Assembly: GCF_002277025.1 (NCBI RefSeq)
Contig: NZ_NIWD01000015.1
Location: 365,792 to 429,791 of the forward strand
Length of the DNA stretch: 64,000 bases
Direction of reading: 5' to 3'
From: Sphingopyxis sp. GW247-27LB
GTDB lineage: Bacteria > Pseudomonadota > Alphaproteobacteria > Sphingomonadales > Sphingomonadaceae
Shown here: positions 1 to 7,087 of the stretch, piece after piece
Layout of the letters: each line of letters opens with the position of its first letter
Position numbering within the stretch: the first letter of the stretch is position 1
Notes under the pieces: model-generated
What the model was told of the DNA's origin: nothing
Database searches by the model: none
What the model saw: the letters and a program-made list of their open reading frames with translations, nothing else
Made by a program: the position numbers and the translations under genes

Positions 1-554
1 CCCTGGCCGGGCTCGGAGTGACCGTGGCAACGGTTGCTTTGCTGTTTGGTATCCGTCCCGATGTGATCGCAGGACATTTCGATCCTGTGTTCCTGTTGGC
101 AACGGGCCTGTTCCTGCTGCTGGGTCTTTCCTCGGCAGTCACGGTCATCGTCATGAGCCGACCCCGCGTGGGCAGCGATCATGGCGGATGGGTCTGGGCG
201 GCAGCCATGGCTGCGCTCTTGCCCGCGGCAGCCGCGATCATCGGGATCGGCCGGGGGGCAAGCGCTTTCTCGGCTACCGCTGCCGAGCATGGCCTCGATT
301 GCCTGACGATGGGCAGCGCGTTCGCCATCCTGACTTTCGCGGTCCTGGTCTGGTGGCTGCGGCGGGGCGCACCGACTTCACCCGAGCGCGCCGGTCTCCT
401 TACCGGCGTAGCAGCGGGCAGCTTCGGCATCTTCGCCTTCTCGTTCCACTGCGTCTATAGCGACATCGTCCACATCGGGCTGTGGCACAGCGCAGTCGTG
501 GTGGTAAGCGCGGCGGTCGGAAGGATTGCGGTGCCGCAGCTTATTCGCTGGTAG
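1..554 (+). CDS. nrsF: NrsF-like (DUF1109) membrane anti-sigma factor, 5' end outside the window
   Basis: The frame is open to base 1, so the N-terminus is missing; the GTG at 18 is only an internal codon. The visible 180 or so residues form about six hydrophobic helices separated by short loops, as in the DUF1109/NrsF family, which holds an ECF sigma factor at the inner membrane. Two cysteines in characteristic places (GLDCLTMG and FSFHCVYSD) are 50 residues apart. I recall the two conserved cysteines of Caulobacter NrsF, needed for its response to metal stress, having the same spacing. NrsF genes normally follow the gene of their cognate sigma-F factor, which would lie just left of this window. 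The three GTAACC-N16-CGAA promoters further right fit such a sigma factor. The family call comes from topology and motifs, not from a search. Confidence 0.75.
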   Translation, partial: LAGLGVTVATVALLFGIRPDVIAGHFDPVFLLATGLFLLLGLSSAVTVIVMSRPRVGSDHGGWVWAAAMAALLPAAAAIIGIGRGASAFSATAAEHGLDCLTMGSAFAILTFAVLVWWLRRGAPTSPERAGLLTGVAAGSFGIFAFSFHCVYSDIVHIGLWHSAVVVVSAAVGRIAVPQLIRW

Positions 555-572
555 ACACTGATCCGGTTCGGC

Positions 573-1334
573 TCAGGCCGCGGCCAAAGCGGCTAGGAAT
601 TCGCGAATTCGCCGCGCGTTCACGCCAAGATCGCCAACCCCGACACGACTGACCGAGCGCATATCGATACGGCTGCTCTTGCCGTCCTGCGCGGGAACAA
701 TCCGGAGCACCACGTCGTCATGGAAGCGGATGTAGGAAACGCTGGCCGTGGCTTCGACATGGCCTCGCGCCGGATCGACCTTGGCGAGCTTCCAGCCAGC
801 CTCTTCAGCGAGGCGAACGGCATCTGCCGTCACGACAGCCACCGGCTTCCGAATCGTGACGGGACCGAGGTCGCCGTATGCTTGTCCGTGGATCCGCCGC
901 CAGTTTTCGACCGTGCCGACACCGGCAAGATTATCGGACCTGAGCGGCAGGACCTCGAATTGAGGCGGACTTGCGAGATCGGTGGTGACGTCGTGAATGG
1001 CCGGCGCGTCGCCGGCGACAAGCGGCCGACTGCCCAGAAATCCAACATAAAGCAGCGAAAGGGCGATGCCGACACAGGCCTTTCGGCGAGACGGCCAGAC
1101 TGCCCCGCGCCCGACAAAAAGGCTGGCAAAACCGAGGATGAGCGCGACCAATGCGACCAATCCGCCGCCGAGCAACGCGGAAAATCCGGCCAGTTTGGCG
1201 ATCTCGTCATAGCGGGCCAGCGTGAGCCCGACCGCAGCAACAACCAACGAAACCATCGCGATGCGCAGCGACCACAGGGCAAGGCGTGTAGCCCAGCCCG
1301 CCCGCTTTGCGATGTCTGGATCCTCCAGTGCCAT
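573..1334 (-). CDS. DUF1499 domain membrane protein
   Basis: Protein of 253 residues. The ATG at 1334 is preferred to the longer open frame (to 1574), whose first 80 residues are arginine/cysteine-rich, unlike a real N-terminus, and overlap the divergent gene at 1458. The N-terminal third has three hydrophobic segments (WATRLALWSLRIAMVSLVVAAVG, a second around LLGGGLVALVALILGFASL, a third around GIALSLLYVGFL). The rest is a soluble domain ending in VLRIVPAQDGKSSRIDMRSVSRVGVGDLGVNARRIREFL, which matches the C-terminal pattern of DUF1499 proteins. Function is unknown. It is divergent from the FAD oxidoreductase operon and runs tail to tail with nrsF. Confidence 0.75.
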   Translation of the reverse strand: MALEDPDIAKRAGWATRLALWSLRIAMVSLVVAAVGLTLARYDEIAKLAGFSALLGGGLVALVALILGFASLFVGRGAVWPSRRKACVGIALSLLYVGFLGSRPLVAGDAPAIHDVTTDLASPPQFEVLPLRSDNLAGVGTVENWRRIHGQAYGDLGPVTIRKPVAVVTADAVRLAEEAGWKLAKVDPARGHVEATASVSYIRFHDDVVLRIVPAQDGKSSRIDMRSVSRVGVGDLGVNARRIREFLAALAAA

Positions 1335-1457
1335 GAACGCGAAGTCAGCAGGAAAGCAGTGCAGCGTCAATCGCCGAGCAATTTTTGCCGGGCGGCGTGT
1401 AAGGTTCGGCAGGTTCGCGCGACAAGTGCACACCGAGTTCGGAAGTCTGGCACAAGA

Positions 1458-2579
1458 ATGAAACGACGCGTTATCCTGGCAGGCGGCGGCCATGCGCATC
1501 TGGCCGTCCTTGCGGACTGGGCCTCGCGGCCCATGCCCGGCACGGAGCGATGGCTCGTCACGTCCTCGCGCCATACCGCCTATTCCGGGATGCTCCCGGG
1601 CTGGCTAGCCGGGCATTACCGGGCAAGCGACCTGCTGATCGATCTGGGGCCACTGGCCGAAAAGGCCGGGGCAAAACTGGTTGTCGCGGATGTGGTCGGG
1701 CTCGACGCTGCCCGCCAGACGCTGAGTCTGTCATCGGGCGAGGAGATCGGGTTCGATCTGCTGTCCCTGGCGACCGGAGGCGAGACGGACATCTCCAGCC
1801 TGGCGGCGCTTGGCGACAGCCTCTTGTCGGTAAGGCCGGTTGGCGCGTTCATGGAACGGTGGTCAAATTTCCTGGACCGGAACGCGCTCGCTTCAACCAT
1901 CAGCATTGCAGTCGCAGGCGGAGGCGCGGCGGGTGTGGAACTCGCATTGGGCGCCGAAGTTGCGATCCGCCGCTTGTTCAGGAATGCCCGGATTTCACTT
2001 GTAGCGCCAGAGGACGGTTTCCTGTCAGGCCATGCCCCGCAGGTGCGCAAACGGGCTTTGGCGGAGCTGGCAAGACGCGGCATCGCCGTTCATTTTGCCC
2101 AAGCGGTGGGCGCGGAAGGCGGCCTGTTACTTTCCAATGGCGACTTCCTGCCCATCGACTGCGTCATTGCCGCGACGGGCAGCCGTCCGCCACGCTGGCT
2201 CGCAGGGTCCGGCCTCGCCTGCAACGAAGCCGGGTTGGTCGCTGTCGGAGCAGACTTGCGCAGCATTTCCCATGGCTCGATTTTCGCGGCCGGGGACATC
2301 ATCGACCGGGTCGACCGAAGTCTGGAACGATCCGGGGTCCATGCCGTCAAAGCTGGTCCGGTGCTTGCGGCAAATCTTCGCGCTGCCTTGAGCGGGGCGA
2401 GGCGCAGCCAATACCAGCCGCGAAGTCGGACGCTTTACCTGCTCGCGACTGGCGATAAACGGGCCATAGTCTCATGGGGCCGTTTTGTTGCTGTCGGACA
2501 TTGGGCCTGGAGGATAAAGGATTGGATCGACCGATACTTTGTCAGTCGTTACACCAATCCTGCGCGGAACGGGCAATGA
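1458..2579 (+). CDS. FAD/NAD(P)-dependent oxidoreductase, NDH-II / SelD N-terminal-like
   Basis: 373 residues from the ATG at 1458. The frame is open from 720, but only from MKRRVILAGGGHAHLAVL does it look like protein. Residues 9-14 (GGGHAH) are the FAD Rossmann loop with the His-Ala-His variant seen in the oxidoreductase domain fused to some selenophosphate synthetases. The middle GGGAAGVELALG is the NAD(P) site and AAGDIID the second FAD motif. No redox-active CxxxxC is present, so this is a type II NADH-dehydrogenase-like flavoprotein, not a disulfide reductase. It overlaps the next gene by ATGA and appears to open an operon of four genes ending with an ECF sigma factor and its presumed antagonist. 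Substrate is unknown. Confidence 0.75.
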   Translation: MKRRVILAGGGHAHLAVLADWASRPMPGTERWLVTSSRHTAYSGMLPGWLAGHYRASDLLIDLGPLAEKAGAKLVVADVVGLDAARQTLSLSSGEEIGFDLLSLATGGETDISSLAALGDSLLSVRPVGAFMERWSNFLDRNALASTISIAVAGGGAAGVELALGAEVAIRRLFRNARISLVAPEDGFLSGHAPQVRKRALAELARRGIAVHFAQAVGAEGGLLLSNGDFLPIDCVIAATGSRPPRWLAGSGLACNEAGLVAVGADLRSISHGSIFAAGDIIDRVDRSLERSGVHAVKAGPVLAANLRAALSGARRSQYQPRSRTLYLLATGDKRAIVSWGRFVAVGHWAWRIKDWIDRYFVSRYTNPARNGQ

Positions 2580-2806
2580 GGGGGAACATGGCAGGACTAT
2601 TGGCACACATGCTGTCCAGGCCTGTCGCGAGGAACGCCATCAAGGTGTCCTTGTTTGTGGGAACCGGCCTCAATGCCATCAATCAGGGCACTGCCATATG
2701 GCAAGGTGTAGGGGTGGAGTGGGGCAAGGTGATGCTGAACTACGTCGTCCCGTATCTCGTCGCGAGCTACAGTGCTGCCAAGGCGCGCAAGGGCCTGGAG
2801 GGCTGA
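2576..2806 (+). CDS. nrtS: NrtS-like small nitrate/nitrite transporter
   Basis: Start is the ATG overlapping the previous stop (ATGA), giving 76 residues; the longer upstream frame runs through the oxidoreductase gene. Two hydrophobic segments carry the pattern NAIKVSLFVGTGLNAINQG ... VMLNYVVPYLVASYSAAK, which I recognise as the NrtS family, a short two-helix inner-membrane protein associated with nitrate/nitrite uptake. It is followed without a gap by the sigma-factor gene, so it is translationally embedded in the same operon. Specificity is by family resemblance only. Confidence 0.7.
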   Translation: MRGNMAGLLAHMLSRPVARNAIKVSLFVGTGLNAINQGTAIWQGVGVEWGKVMLNYVVPYLVASYSAAKARKGLEG

Positions 2807-3409
2807 ATGGCGCAGTCCGCCAGCCCGGAAATTGCATTCGCTGCCGCTGATCCGGCATTCCTTGCCCGCGTTCGCATCGACATGCTCCGGTTTGCGCGCC
2901 TGCAACTCGGACATGACGACGAAGCGGAAGACGCGGTTCAGGAGGCGCTTGCCGGGGCGCTCAAGAATGCTGCGAACTTCCGGGGTGAGGCAGCGCTCAA
3001 AACCTGGATCATCGCCATCCTGAAGAACAAGGTGGCCGATGTCCTTCGGCAACGACAGAGGCGACCTACACCTGTAAGCCAGATGCAAACATTGGACCAG
3101 GAAGGTGCACTGCCGGCACTGTTCGACCGGAAGGGCATGTGGCGGGATGCCGACCGTCCGGCCCGCTGGGAAGACCCGGAGGCGGACTTGCACAGCAGCC
3201 AGTTTCTGGCTGTGTTCGATGCCTGCCTCAACCGGTTACCGCCGCAGCAAGGCCGGGTTTTCATGATGCGCGAGGTTGTCGAACTAGGGACGCAGGAGAT
3301 CTGCGCCGAACTCGGCCTGTCGATCTCCAATGTCCACGTCATCCTTCACCGCGCTCGCCTGGCCCTGCGCGCATGTCTGCAACTTCACTGGTTCCACGAG
3401 GGGGCCTGA
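2807..3409 (+). CDS. ECF (sigma-70 family) RNA polymerase sigma factor
   Basis: 200 residues; the ATG starts directly after the stop of nrtS. Region 2 is DDEAEDAVQEALAGALKNAANFRGEAALKTWIIAILKNKVADVLRQRQRR (about residues 37-85), with the typical tryptophan-containing core-binding helix and a basic end. Region 4 is LNRLPPQQGRVFMMREVVELGTQEICAELGLSISNVHVILHRARLALRACL near the C-terminus, a clear helix-turn-helix. It reads as a stress-type ECF sigma factor acting with the small zinc-finger protein encoded 2 bp downstream. It is distinct from the sigma factor expected to pair with NrsF at the left edge. Target promoters are unknown. Confidence 0.9.
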   Translation: MAQSASPEIAFAAADPAFLARVRIDMLRFARLQLGHDDEAEDAVQEALAGALKNAANFRGEAALKTWIIAILKNKVADVLRQRQRRPTPVSQMQTLDQEGALPALFDRKGMWRDADRPARWEDPEADLHSSQFLAVFDACLNRLPPQQGRVFMMREVVELGTQEICAELGLSISNVHVILHRARLALRACLQLHWFHEGA

Positions 3410-3411
3410 CC

Positions 3412-3603
3412 ATGATGAACTGCCATGACGCGACGTTCCTGTTGTCGCAGCGCCGAGAGCGCACACTGACATTCTCGGAGCGCATGAAATTGCGCCTTCA
3501 TGTCGGCATGTGCCGTGGATGCACGAATTTCGAACGGCAGTTGCCGCGGCTTGGCGATGCCGCAAAGGCCTATGCGACAAACTCAGAAGACAAGGATGTG
3601 TAA
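3412..3603 (+). CDS. Small zinc-finger (zf-HC2-like) anti-sigma protein
   Basis: 63 residues starting MMNCHDATFLLSQ, 2 bp after the sigma gene; a second ATG follows at 3415. It has the ZAS-type arrangement: an early NCHDA segment, then HVGMCRGC (His-x3-Cys-x2-Cys) at about residues 27-34, which would bind zinc and clamp the ECF sigma factor. It lacks a transmembrane segment, so any signal would be sensed in the cytoplasm, for example thiol oxidation or metal binding at the cluster. Pairing with the sigma factor at 2807 is inferred from position and motif. Confidence 0.75.
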   Translation: MMNCHDATFLLSQRRERTLTFSERMKLRLHVGMCRGCTNFERQLPRLGDAAKAYATNSEDKDV

Positions 3604-3661
3604 GAACACCGAGCTTCCAACCGACCAACGGCCAACAGCTATCTAGCCAAGGAGCGATCTG

Positions 3662-5809
3662 TTGAAACGCACTGCCGTTGCCGGGCTGCTTCTGCTTGGC
3701 CTTGCCGCCTGGTTCCTGCTCGATCTCGGGCAGTACCTTACCCTTGATGCGCTCAAGGCGCAGCAGGCGACAATCGACGGGTTCTACCGTGCAAACCCGC
3801 TACGGGTTCTGGCGATCTTCTTCCTTGTTTATGTCGCGTTGACCGCGCTTTCCGTGCCTGGTGCCGTGATCCTGACCTTGGCTGCGGGCGCAATCTTCGG
3901 CGTGACCACCGGTACGGTCGTGGTCTCCTTTGCTTCATCAATCGGCGCGACCCTGGCGTTCCTGGCGTCACGCTACCTGTTCCATGATGCCGTGCAGGCG
4001 CGCTTCGGCACACGGCTAAAGCCAGTGAACGACGGTGTCGCCCGCGACGGCGCGTTCTACCTGTTCTCGCTGCGGCTTGTTCCGGTCTTCCCATTTTTCG
4101 CGGTGAACCTGCTGATGGGACTGACCCCGATCCGGACCTGGACCTATTACTGGGTGAGCCAGGCAGGCATGCTGCTGGGCACTGTCGTCTATGTGAACGC
4201 GGGCACGCAACTGGCGCGGATCGAGACGCTCGGTGACATCGCATCACCGGGTCTGTTGATTTCCTTCGCAGCTTTGGGCCTTCTGCCCTGGCTGGGAAAG
4301 TGGATCAAAGCCGCGATTCTGCGCCGCCGGGTTTACGCTCGCTGGCACAGGCCAAGGCGCTTCGATCGCAATCTCGTGGTGATTGGTGCCGGCGCTGCCG
4401 GACTCGTGTCTTCGCTCATCGCGGTGACCGTCCGCGCCAAGGTCACACTGGTCGAAGCCTCGAAGATGGGTGGCGATTGCCTCAACTATGGCTGCGTACC
4501 GTCCAAAGCCCTGATCAAATCCGCGCGCATCGCCGAGCAAATGCGTCATGCCGACCGGTACGGGCTGGAGGGCACCGACCCGCGCTTCAGCTTCAAAGCG
4601 GTGATGGGCCGCATCCATGATGTGATCGCTGCAGTCGAACCGCACGACAGCGTCGAGCGGTACACTGCGCTTGGGGTCGACGTGGTCAAAGGCTATGCCC
4701 GGATCGTCGATCCCTGGACGGTCGAGGTCGCGCGCGAAGATGGAAGCTCGCAGCGTCTCACCACCCGTTCGATCGTCATCGCGGCAGGTGCCGAACCCTT
4801 TGTACCTGACCTGCCGGGGCTGGCGGAATCGGGCTATCTCACAAGCGACACCTTGTGGGAGGAGTTTGTGCGCCTGGACGAGATGCCCGGCCGCATTGTG
4901 GTGCTCGGCGGCGGCCCGATCGGTTCGGAACTGGCCCAAGCCTTCGCCCGGCTCGGGGCCGAAGTGACGCTGGTCCAGCGCGGAGAGCGGCTGCTCCCGC
5001 GCGAGGATCACGACGTATCCGAACTGGCCCGCGCCGCTCAGGAAGCCTCCGGCGTGACCGTGCTGACAGGTCATGAGGCGCTGCGAGTGGAAAACGGGCA
5101 GGACAAGCGCCTTGTCGTGTCCGGTGACGGCCACGAGAAAACCATCGGTTTCGACGCCCTGATCGTAGCGGTTGGCCGCAAGGCCCGGCTCTCGGGATAT
5201 GGACTCGAGGAACTCGGCATCGAAACGCAAAAGACCGTCGTGACGGACGAATATCTCGCAACGATCTATCCCAATATCTACGCCGCAGGCGACGTGGCCG
5301 GCCCTTATCAGTTCACGCACACAGCCGCCCACCAAGCCTGGTTCGCCAGCGTGAACGCGCTGTTCGGTCAGTTCAAACGCTTCAAGGCTGACTACCGCGT
5401 CATTCCGTGGACGACATTCATCGATCCCGAAGTCGCCCGTGTGGGGTTGAACGAACAGGAAGCGAGCGAGAAGGGCATCCCGCACGAGGTCACCATCTTT
5501 CCAATGCATGAACTTGATCGTGCCATCGCCGACAGCGCGACCAAGGGCTTCGTCAAGGTTCTCACCCCTCCAGGGAAGGACCGGATCCTGGGCGCCACCA
5601 TCGTCGGCGAACAAGCCGGGGAACTTCTCGCCGAATATGTGCTGGCGATGAAACACGGCCTTGGCCTGAACAAGATCATGGCAACGATCCACACCTATCC
5701 GACCATGTCCGAGGCCAACAAATATGCAGCGGGCGAATGGAAGAAGCGCCATGCCCCTGAAGGCCTACTCAAGCTCGTGGGGCGCTACCACACCTGGCGT
5801 CGGGGGTGA
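3662..5809 (+). CDS. Fusion of VTT (TVP38/DedA-like) membrane domain with pyridine nucleotide-disulfide oxidoreductase
   Basis: 715 residues. The start is TTG at 3662 with GGAG about 8 nt upstream; no in-frame ATG precedes the signal-like KRTAVAGLLLLGLAAWFLL. Residues about 1-225 are a VTT-type membrane domain with several helices and the signature GAIFGVTTGTVVVSFASSIGATLAFLASRY. From about residue 238 (LVVIGAGAAGLVSS) it is a full flavoprotein of the mercuric reductase/dihydrolipoamide dehydrogenase superfamily, with redox-active CLNYGCVPSK, NAD(P) site VVLGGGPIGSELAQAFARLG and dimerisation-domain motif FTHTAAHQA. It lacks the paired C-terminal cysteines of MerA, so it is probably not a mercuric reductase. 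The reductase would sit on the cytoplasmic face. Such fusions occur elsewhere but their substrate is unsettled. Confidence 0.85.
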   Translation: MKRTAVAGLLLLGLAAWFLLDLGQYLTLDALKAQQATIDGFYRANPLRVLAIFFLVYVALTALSVPGAVILTLAAGAIFGVTTGTVVVSFASSIGATLAFLASRYLFHDAVQARFGTRLKPVNDGVARDGAFYLFSLRLVPVFPFFAVNLLMGLTPIRTWTYYWVSQAGMLLGTVVYVNAGTQLARIETLGDIASPGLLISFAALGLLPWLGKWIKAAILRRRVYARWHRPRRFDRNLVVIGAGAAGLVSSLIAVTVRAKVTLVEASKMGGDCLNYGCVPSKALIKSARIAEQMRHADRYGLEGTDPRFSFKAVMGRIHDVIAAVEPHDSVERYTALGVDVVKGYARIVDPWTVEVAREDGSSQRLTTRSIVIAAGAEPFVPDLPGLAESGYLTSDTLWEEFVRLDEMPGRIVVLGGGPIGSELAQAFARLGAEVTLVQRGERLLPREDHDVSELARAAQEASGVTVLTGHEALRVENGQDKRLVVSGDGHEKTIGFDALIVAVGRKARLSGYGLEELGIETQKTVVTDEYLATIYPNIYAAGDVAGPYQFTHTAAHQAWFASVNALFGQFKRFKADYRVIPWTTFIDPEVARVGLNEQEASEKGIPHEVTIFPMHELDRAIADSATKGFVKVLTPPGKDRILGATIVGEQAGELLAEYVLAMKHGLGLNKIMATIHTYPTMSEANKYAAGEWKKRHAPEGLLKLVGRYHTWRRG

Positions 5810-5824
5810 GACTTGCGGCCATCA

Positions 5825-6232
5825 TCAATGTCGATTGAGGGCATCGATGATCGGGCAGTCAGGGACATTCTTGCCCGAACATTCGGCCAAGGTTGCCGCC
5901 AGGATCGCTTCTATGCGCTGCAGTTCGGCGATACGGCGGCGGACGTCCTCGAGATGGATTCTGGTCTTCTGCATAACTAACGCGCAGGTCTGCTCACCCT
6001 TGTCCGCAAGAGACAGCAGGGACCGTACTTCTTCCATCGCAAACCCAAGGTCACGGGCGCGCAGGATGAACTGTAACCTTTGCACCAGTTCGGGCGAATA
6101 AACCCGGTAGCCGTTGCTGCTGCGCGGCGGCGCTGGGAGCAATTCGACCTTTTCGTAATAGCGAATGGTTTCGAGATTGCAGCCGGTTTTCCGGGCGAGC
6201 TGGGCACGCAAAATCCCACCTTGCGGTTCCAT
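5825..6232 (-). CDS. merR: MerR, Hg(II)-responsive regulator of the mer operon
   Basis: 135 residues from the ATG at 6232; the longer open frame to 6478 runs through the divergent promoter and merT. The N-terminal winged helix-turn-helix reads LARKTGCNLETIRYYEKVELL. The three cysteines that bind Hg(II) across the dimer are at 83 (QTCALV), 118 (AECSGK) and 127 (PDCPII), matching Cys82/117/126 of the Tn501 protein apart from one residue. It represses and, when bound to Hg(II), activates merTPA by untwisting the over-long promoter between the genes. It is divergent from merT and runs tail to tail with the VTT-reductase fusion. Confidence 0.95.
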   Translation of the reverse strand: MEPQGGILRAQLARKTGCNLETIRYYEKVELLPAPPRSSNGYRVYSPELVQRLQFILRARDLGFAMEEVRSLLSLADKGEQTCALVMQKTRIHLEDVRRRIAELQRIEAILAATLAECSGKNVPDCPIIDALNRH

Positions 6233-6243
6233 GAAATTACCTC

Positions 6244-6274
6244 TTGAGTCTGTAGTTACTACAGAGATTACACT
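6244..6274 (+). promoter_or_regulatory. merTPA promoter with MerR operator
   Basis: A -35 TTGAGT (6244-6249) and -10 TACACT (6269-6274) are separated by 19 bp, the unusually long spacer typical of MerR-activated promoters. The spacer contains the perfect dyad CTGTAGT-T-ACTACAG (6250-6264) where a MerR dimer would bind. merR and merT face away from this site. Confidence 0.92.
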
Positions 6275-6308
6275 GCGAATCACAAAGTCGGAAGAAAGGA
6301 TTTGTGAC

Positions 6309-6704
6309 GTGGCCTCTGCGCCGGAATCGGGACATCCCACCATTGCTGAAACCGCAAAACCGGAGCGCGCGAATTGGATTGCCACGGGCGCTCTGATCGG
6401 CGCGGGGCTGGCCTCGGCTTGCTGTGTCGTGCCGTTGCTGCTCGTCACGCTTGGCATTTCCGGTGCTTGGATTGCCAATCTGACGGCACTCGAACCCTAC
6501 AAGCCCTACGTCACGGCGGTGACGCTCGCGCTGCTTGGGCTCGGCTTTTGGCATGTCTACTTCAAACCGAAGCCTCCTTGCGAAGACGGGTCATACTGCG
6601 CCCGTCCGCAATCGGCTCGCACCACCAAAGCGGTGCTGTGGCTGGGCCTTGCCATCGTCATCCTCGCGCTCACCATCGATTGGTGGGCACCCTGGTTCTA
6701 TTGA
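6309..6704 (+). CDS. merT: MerT mercuric ion inner-membrane transporter
   Basis: 131 residues, GTG start at 6309 preceded by GAAAGGA about 8 nt upstream; the in-frame region before it contains the mer promoter and is untranslated. Three hydrophobic segments are visible. The first contains the vicinal cysteine pair in GAGLASACCVVPLLLV that accepts Hg(II) from MerP. A second pair, CEDGSYC, sits in the cytoplasmic loop. Length and motifs are those of MerT. It is the first gene of merTPA. Confidence 0.93.
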   Translation: MASAPESGHPTIAETAKPERANWIATGALIGAGLASACCVVPLLLVTLGISGAWIANLTALEPYKPYVTAVTLALLGLGFWHVYFKPKPPCEDGSYCARPQSARTTKAVLWLGLAIVILALTIDWWAPWFY

Positions 6705-6716
6705 AAGGATCCACCC

Positions 6717-7046
6717 ATGAAAAAGACTATCCTCATCGGGCTGGCCGTGCTGGTAATGGCCAGCGGTGGCGTTGCCTTGGCGCTTAGCGGCTCTGCACAG
6801 GATCGTCCCGCGGCCGCCGCCATCGCTCAGAAGCAAACCACCTTCGCCATTGAAAACATGACCTGTGCCACCTGCCCGATCACGGTGAAGAAGGCGATGG
6901 AAGGCGTGACCGGGGTGACTGCGGTCAGCGTCGATTTCGCGGCCAAAACCGCGCGCGCCACTTATGACCCGCGCCGCACCAATGCTGCTGCGATTGGCGC
7001 TGCATCGACCAATGCGGGTTATCCAGCCCGTGCCGTTCAAAACTGA
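6717..7046 (+). CDS. merP: MerP periplasmic mercury-binding protein
   Basis: 109 residues with an N-terminal signal peptide (MKKTILIGLAVLVMASGGVALALSG). The mature part is a single heavy-metal-associated domain with MTCATCP (GMTCxxC type), where the two cysteines bind Hg(II). The C-terminal NAGYPARAVQN is typical of the fold. It would pass Hg(II) to MerT. It is 12 bp after merT in the same operon. Confidence 0.93.
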   Translation: MKKTILIGLAVLVMASGGVALALSGSAQDRPAAAAIAQKQTTFAIENMTCATCPITVKKAMEGVTGVTAVSVDFAAKTARATYDPRRTNAAAIGAASTNAGYPARAVQN

Positions 7047-7087
7047 ATAATGAAGGCGCTAGCCGCGCCTCAAGAAAACGAGACATT

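Noticed and set aside
1400..1430. Possible ECF-type promoter (GTAAGG ... CGAC) upstream of the FAD oxidoreductase
   Set aside because: Both boxes and the spacing differ from the exact GTAACC-N16-CGAA sites; resemblance is too weak to list.
720..1457. In-frame upstream extension of the FAD oxidoreductase gene
   Set aside because: It is an antisense copy of the DUF1499 gene with no protein-like sequence; the real gene begins at the ATG 1458 just before the FAD-binding GGGHAH.
4244..5752. Long antisense open frame of 502 codons opposite the VTT-reductase gene
   Set aside because: The sequence is the mirror of a strongly conserved flavoprotein; its translation has no domain features and reflects high GC codon structure.
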